A DNA stretch of 23,716 nucleotides, from contig JAFXRA010000319.1 of assembly GCA_017526725.1 (NCBI GenBank), positions 1 through 23,716 of the forward strand, read 5' to 3'. The notes below the pieces were generated by a model. That model was not told the origin of the DNA and did not search any database. It saw only the letters and a program-made list of their open reading frames with translations. Source of the stretch: Candidatus Rifleibacteriota bacterium. Its GTDB lineage: Bacteria > Riflebacteria > Ozemobacteria > Ozemobacterales > Ozemobacteraceae. The first letter of the stretch is position 1. Each line of letters starts with the position of its first letter. Shown here piece by piece: positions 22,478 to 23,716 of this stretch. The translations under genes were made by a program, and so were the position numbers.

Positions 22478-22780
22478 CGTCTAATGTCCGCTTGTTGCTC
22501 TATACTCTCTAAAATAGTCTACCCATTGTCATAAACGTATAGCTTTCAGGGCTAAAGCTCATACGCTATACTTTTTATGACTAATGTGTAGACTCTAATT
22601 TGAGGTTTCGCGTCTAATGTCCGCTTAAAGTTAACCGTCAACAGATGACTGATTGGCGGACATTTGCTTGCTCAACCTTATTCTCCTCCGCGGTCTCTGA
22701 TAATTTCTACCTTCGAATAATCTGTGAGGGAACGAGCCTTGTGCGGAGAATAGAAGGTTTCGCGTCTAATGTCCGCTTAA
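22478..22780. repeat. Three-copy dispersed direct repeat around CGTCTAATGTCCGCTT
   Basis: The 16-base core occurs at 22478-22493, within 22603-22628 and within 22755-22780; the last two share 26 identical bases starting AGGTTTCGCG. A 9-base inverted piece, GCGGACATT, lies at 22656-22664. The spacers (about 110-126 bases) differ in sequence, so this is not a CRISPR array. Copies may flank small inserted segments. Confidence 0.7.
22516..22594. repeat. 79-bp imperfect palindrome
   Basis: AGTCTAC at 22516-22522 pairs with GTAGACT at 22588-22594. GTCATAAA (22528-22535) pairs with TTTATGAC (22574-22581). The inner AGCTTT (22541-22546) pairs with AAAGCT (22554-22559) around a 7-base loop. The arms differ by small bulges. 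It could form a long RNA hairpin or be a small MITE-like element. Confidence 0.7.
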
Positions 22781-22796
22781 TGCTAACTGACAACCG

Positions 22797-23716
22797 TTAC
22801 TCTACATATAAGTTATAAATGTTTTCGGAGAGTTTCTCTACCGAATAGAGCTCAGAGATTTTTTTACGAGTTTGTTCTGAGGGGTATTCCTTGAATCTGC
22901 CTTCTTTTATGTCGGAAACAGCGTTAGCTAATGCTTGGGTAAATAAATGCGGATCTGAAGGAAGCAAGCGCCCTGATTTACCATTTTCAAGCACTTCTTT
23001 TACTCCGCCTACATCAACGGCTGCAACCGGGCAGCCAGCGGCCAACGCTTCTATTATAACAACAGGGGTTCCTTCATTTTTAGAGCAAAGTATGAGTAAA
23101 TCCAGGTCAGAATAAACTTCTTCAATCTTGTTTGAAATACCGCAGAAGTGTATTGCTTTTGAAAGCCCTAGCTGCTGGCTTTGTTTAACAAGGTTTTCTT
23201 TGAGTTCTCCGTCGCCGATAATTGCCAAATGGAGATTAGTAAAGAGAGAACAAAGATTTTTCATTGAATTGATAAGCATAGTATGATTTTTTACAGGAAC
23301 CAGTCTAGCTACAATACCAATTACAAAATCTTTTTCTTTAAATCCCATGGATTTTCGCCATGTATTTGATTTTCTTGGAGTAGAAAGAAAAGAGTTAAGA
23401 TTTAACCCCAAAGGAACTACTCTGATTTTGTCTGGGTTTTTAATTCTTAGAATTTGTTTTAATTCTGATGCAAGATTTGGAGTAAGGGCAATAAGTTTTG
23501 TGGAAAATGCAGAAAAGAATCGTTCAATTGCTATGATTAGGCAGCTTTGTAATTTCGAAAAATAGCCTTTAAATACGTGACCGTGATAGGTGTGATAAAT
23601 TTTGGGAATACCGCAGAGTAAGGCTGCTGCTCTTCCTAATATACCGGCTTTGGTTGTATGGGTGTGGACGATATCGGGTGAAAAATCTTTTATTGCTTTA
23701 ACAAGTATTATAAAAG
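22797..23716 (-). CDS. GT4-family glycosyltransferase, 5' end outside the window
   Basis: The - strand frame ending with TAA at 22797-22799 stays open to the window edge, about 305 residues. The start visible at 23411 is only an internal TTG and is not the real one. The upstream part reads DIVHTHTTKAGILGR, then HTYHGHVFKGYFSK and IERFFSAFSTKLIALT, which is the N-terminal acceptor-side pattern of GT-B family 4 enzymes. Then KIRVVPLGLNLNSF, FVIGIVARLVPVKNHTMLI and the donor-binding EGTPVVIIEALAAG (E-x7-E) follow. Such enzymes transfer a sugar from a nucleotide-sugar donor to a lipid-linked or other acceptor in surface polysaccharide synthesis. It is on the opposite strand from all other genes and probably starts or ends a separate polysaccharide cluster. 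Confidence 0.9.
   Translation of the reverse strand, partial: FIILVKAIKDFSPDIVHTHTTKAGILGRAAALLCGIPKIYHTYHGHVFKGYFSKLQSCLIIAIERFFSAFSTKLIALTPNLASELKQILRIKNPDKIRVVPLGLNLNSFLSTPRKSNTWRKSMGFKEKDFVIGIVARLVPVKNHTMLINSMKNLCSLFTNLHLAIIGDGELKENLVKQSQQLGLSKAIHFCGISNKIEEVYSDLDLLILCSKNEGTPVVIIEALAAGCPVAAVDVGGVKEVLENGKSGRLLPSDPHLFTQALANAVSDIKEGRFKEYPSEQTRKKISELYSVEKLSENIYNLYVE

Larger units (their letters stand above)
22231..22796. other. Gene-free, repeat-rich intergenic region
   Basis: This 566-bp gap between convergent genes holds no supported ORF. It contains a chain of hairpins (22305-22469), a large imperfect palindrome (22516-22594) and three copies of a short direct repeat (22478, 22603, 22755). 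An inverted pair (TATTCTCC-TC-CGC near 22680 and GCGGAGAATA near 22744) flanks a 50-bp unknown stretch. No tRNA or clear terminator for either neighbour was seen. Confidence 0.75.

Noticed and set aside
22478..22780. CRISPR array
   Set aside because: Only three partly matching repeats, spacers over 100 bases and of unequal length, and no cas genes.
23409..23411. TTG as the start of the glycosyltransferase gene
   Set aside because: Conserved GT4 sequence (HTHTTKAGILGR, HTYHGHVFKGYF) continues upstream in the same frame, so the true start is outside the window.
23347..23565. 72-codon open frame on the + strand
   Set aside because: It lies antisense to the well-supported GT4 glycosyltransferase frame, which stays open to the window edge.

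Overview
The window comes from an AT-rich bacterium using the standard code (TGA, TAA and TAG all end genes). It appears to have a Gram-negative type envelope: GspG-like pseudopilins, a lipoprotein solute-binding protein, a Wzy/PglL-type O-ligase, Wzz-type proteins and a membrane system built on a DUF6754 protein and a GlmL/MutL-type ATPase. This mix, with long tandem pseudopilin genes, suggests an uncultured lineage such as Riflebacteria, but that placement is a weak inference. No rRNA, tRNA or CRISPR array was seen.

Region 1 (1-6643) is a pseudopilin array. It holds the 3' end of one pseudopilin gene and three complete paralogues, all on the + strand. Every complete copy has a prepilin leader, a DPWG motif and a conserved 12-residue acidic loop resembling a dockerin/EF-hand calcium loop. 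A HicA/HicB toxin-antitoxin cassette with its own promoter and terminators sits between copies two and three. The array runs directly into a large O-antigen-ligase/PglL-like membrane protein with a C-terminal TPR region, a good candidate for glycosylating these pilins.

Region 2 (6648-10206) is an oligopeptide-type ABC importer cluster: lipoprotein solute-binding protein, OppD-like ATPase and OppF-like ATPase. The two permeases are absent. A hairpin-rich repeat lies between the two ATPase genes.

Region 3 (10218-21824) is a tight operon of ten genes behind a perfect consensus sigma-70 promoter (TTGACA, 17 bp, TATAAT). It encodes a DUF6754 membrane protein with a 220-residue Pro/Ala/Glu/Val-rich segment, three further membrane proteins, a small protein, a GlmL-type ASKHA ATPase, a protein with repeated barrel-sandwich-like segments, two tandem Wzz-like proteins and a solitary TaqI-like adenine methyltransferase. 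The first seven genes look like one uncharacterised envelope machine and are the most interesting content of the window.

Region 4 (21898-23716) has an FmdB-type zinc-ribbon gene, a 566-bp repeat-rich gap, and on the - strand a GT4 glycosyltransferase gene whose 5' end lies outside the window. Related hairpin-rich intergenic elements occur near 216-392, 9277-9345 and 22305-22469, and short tandem repeats with an exact 7-bp period lie beside hairpins at three places.
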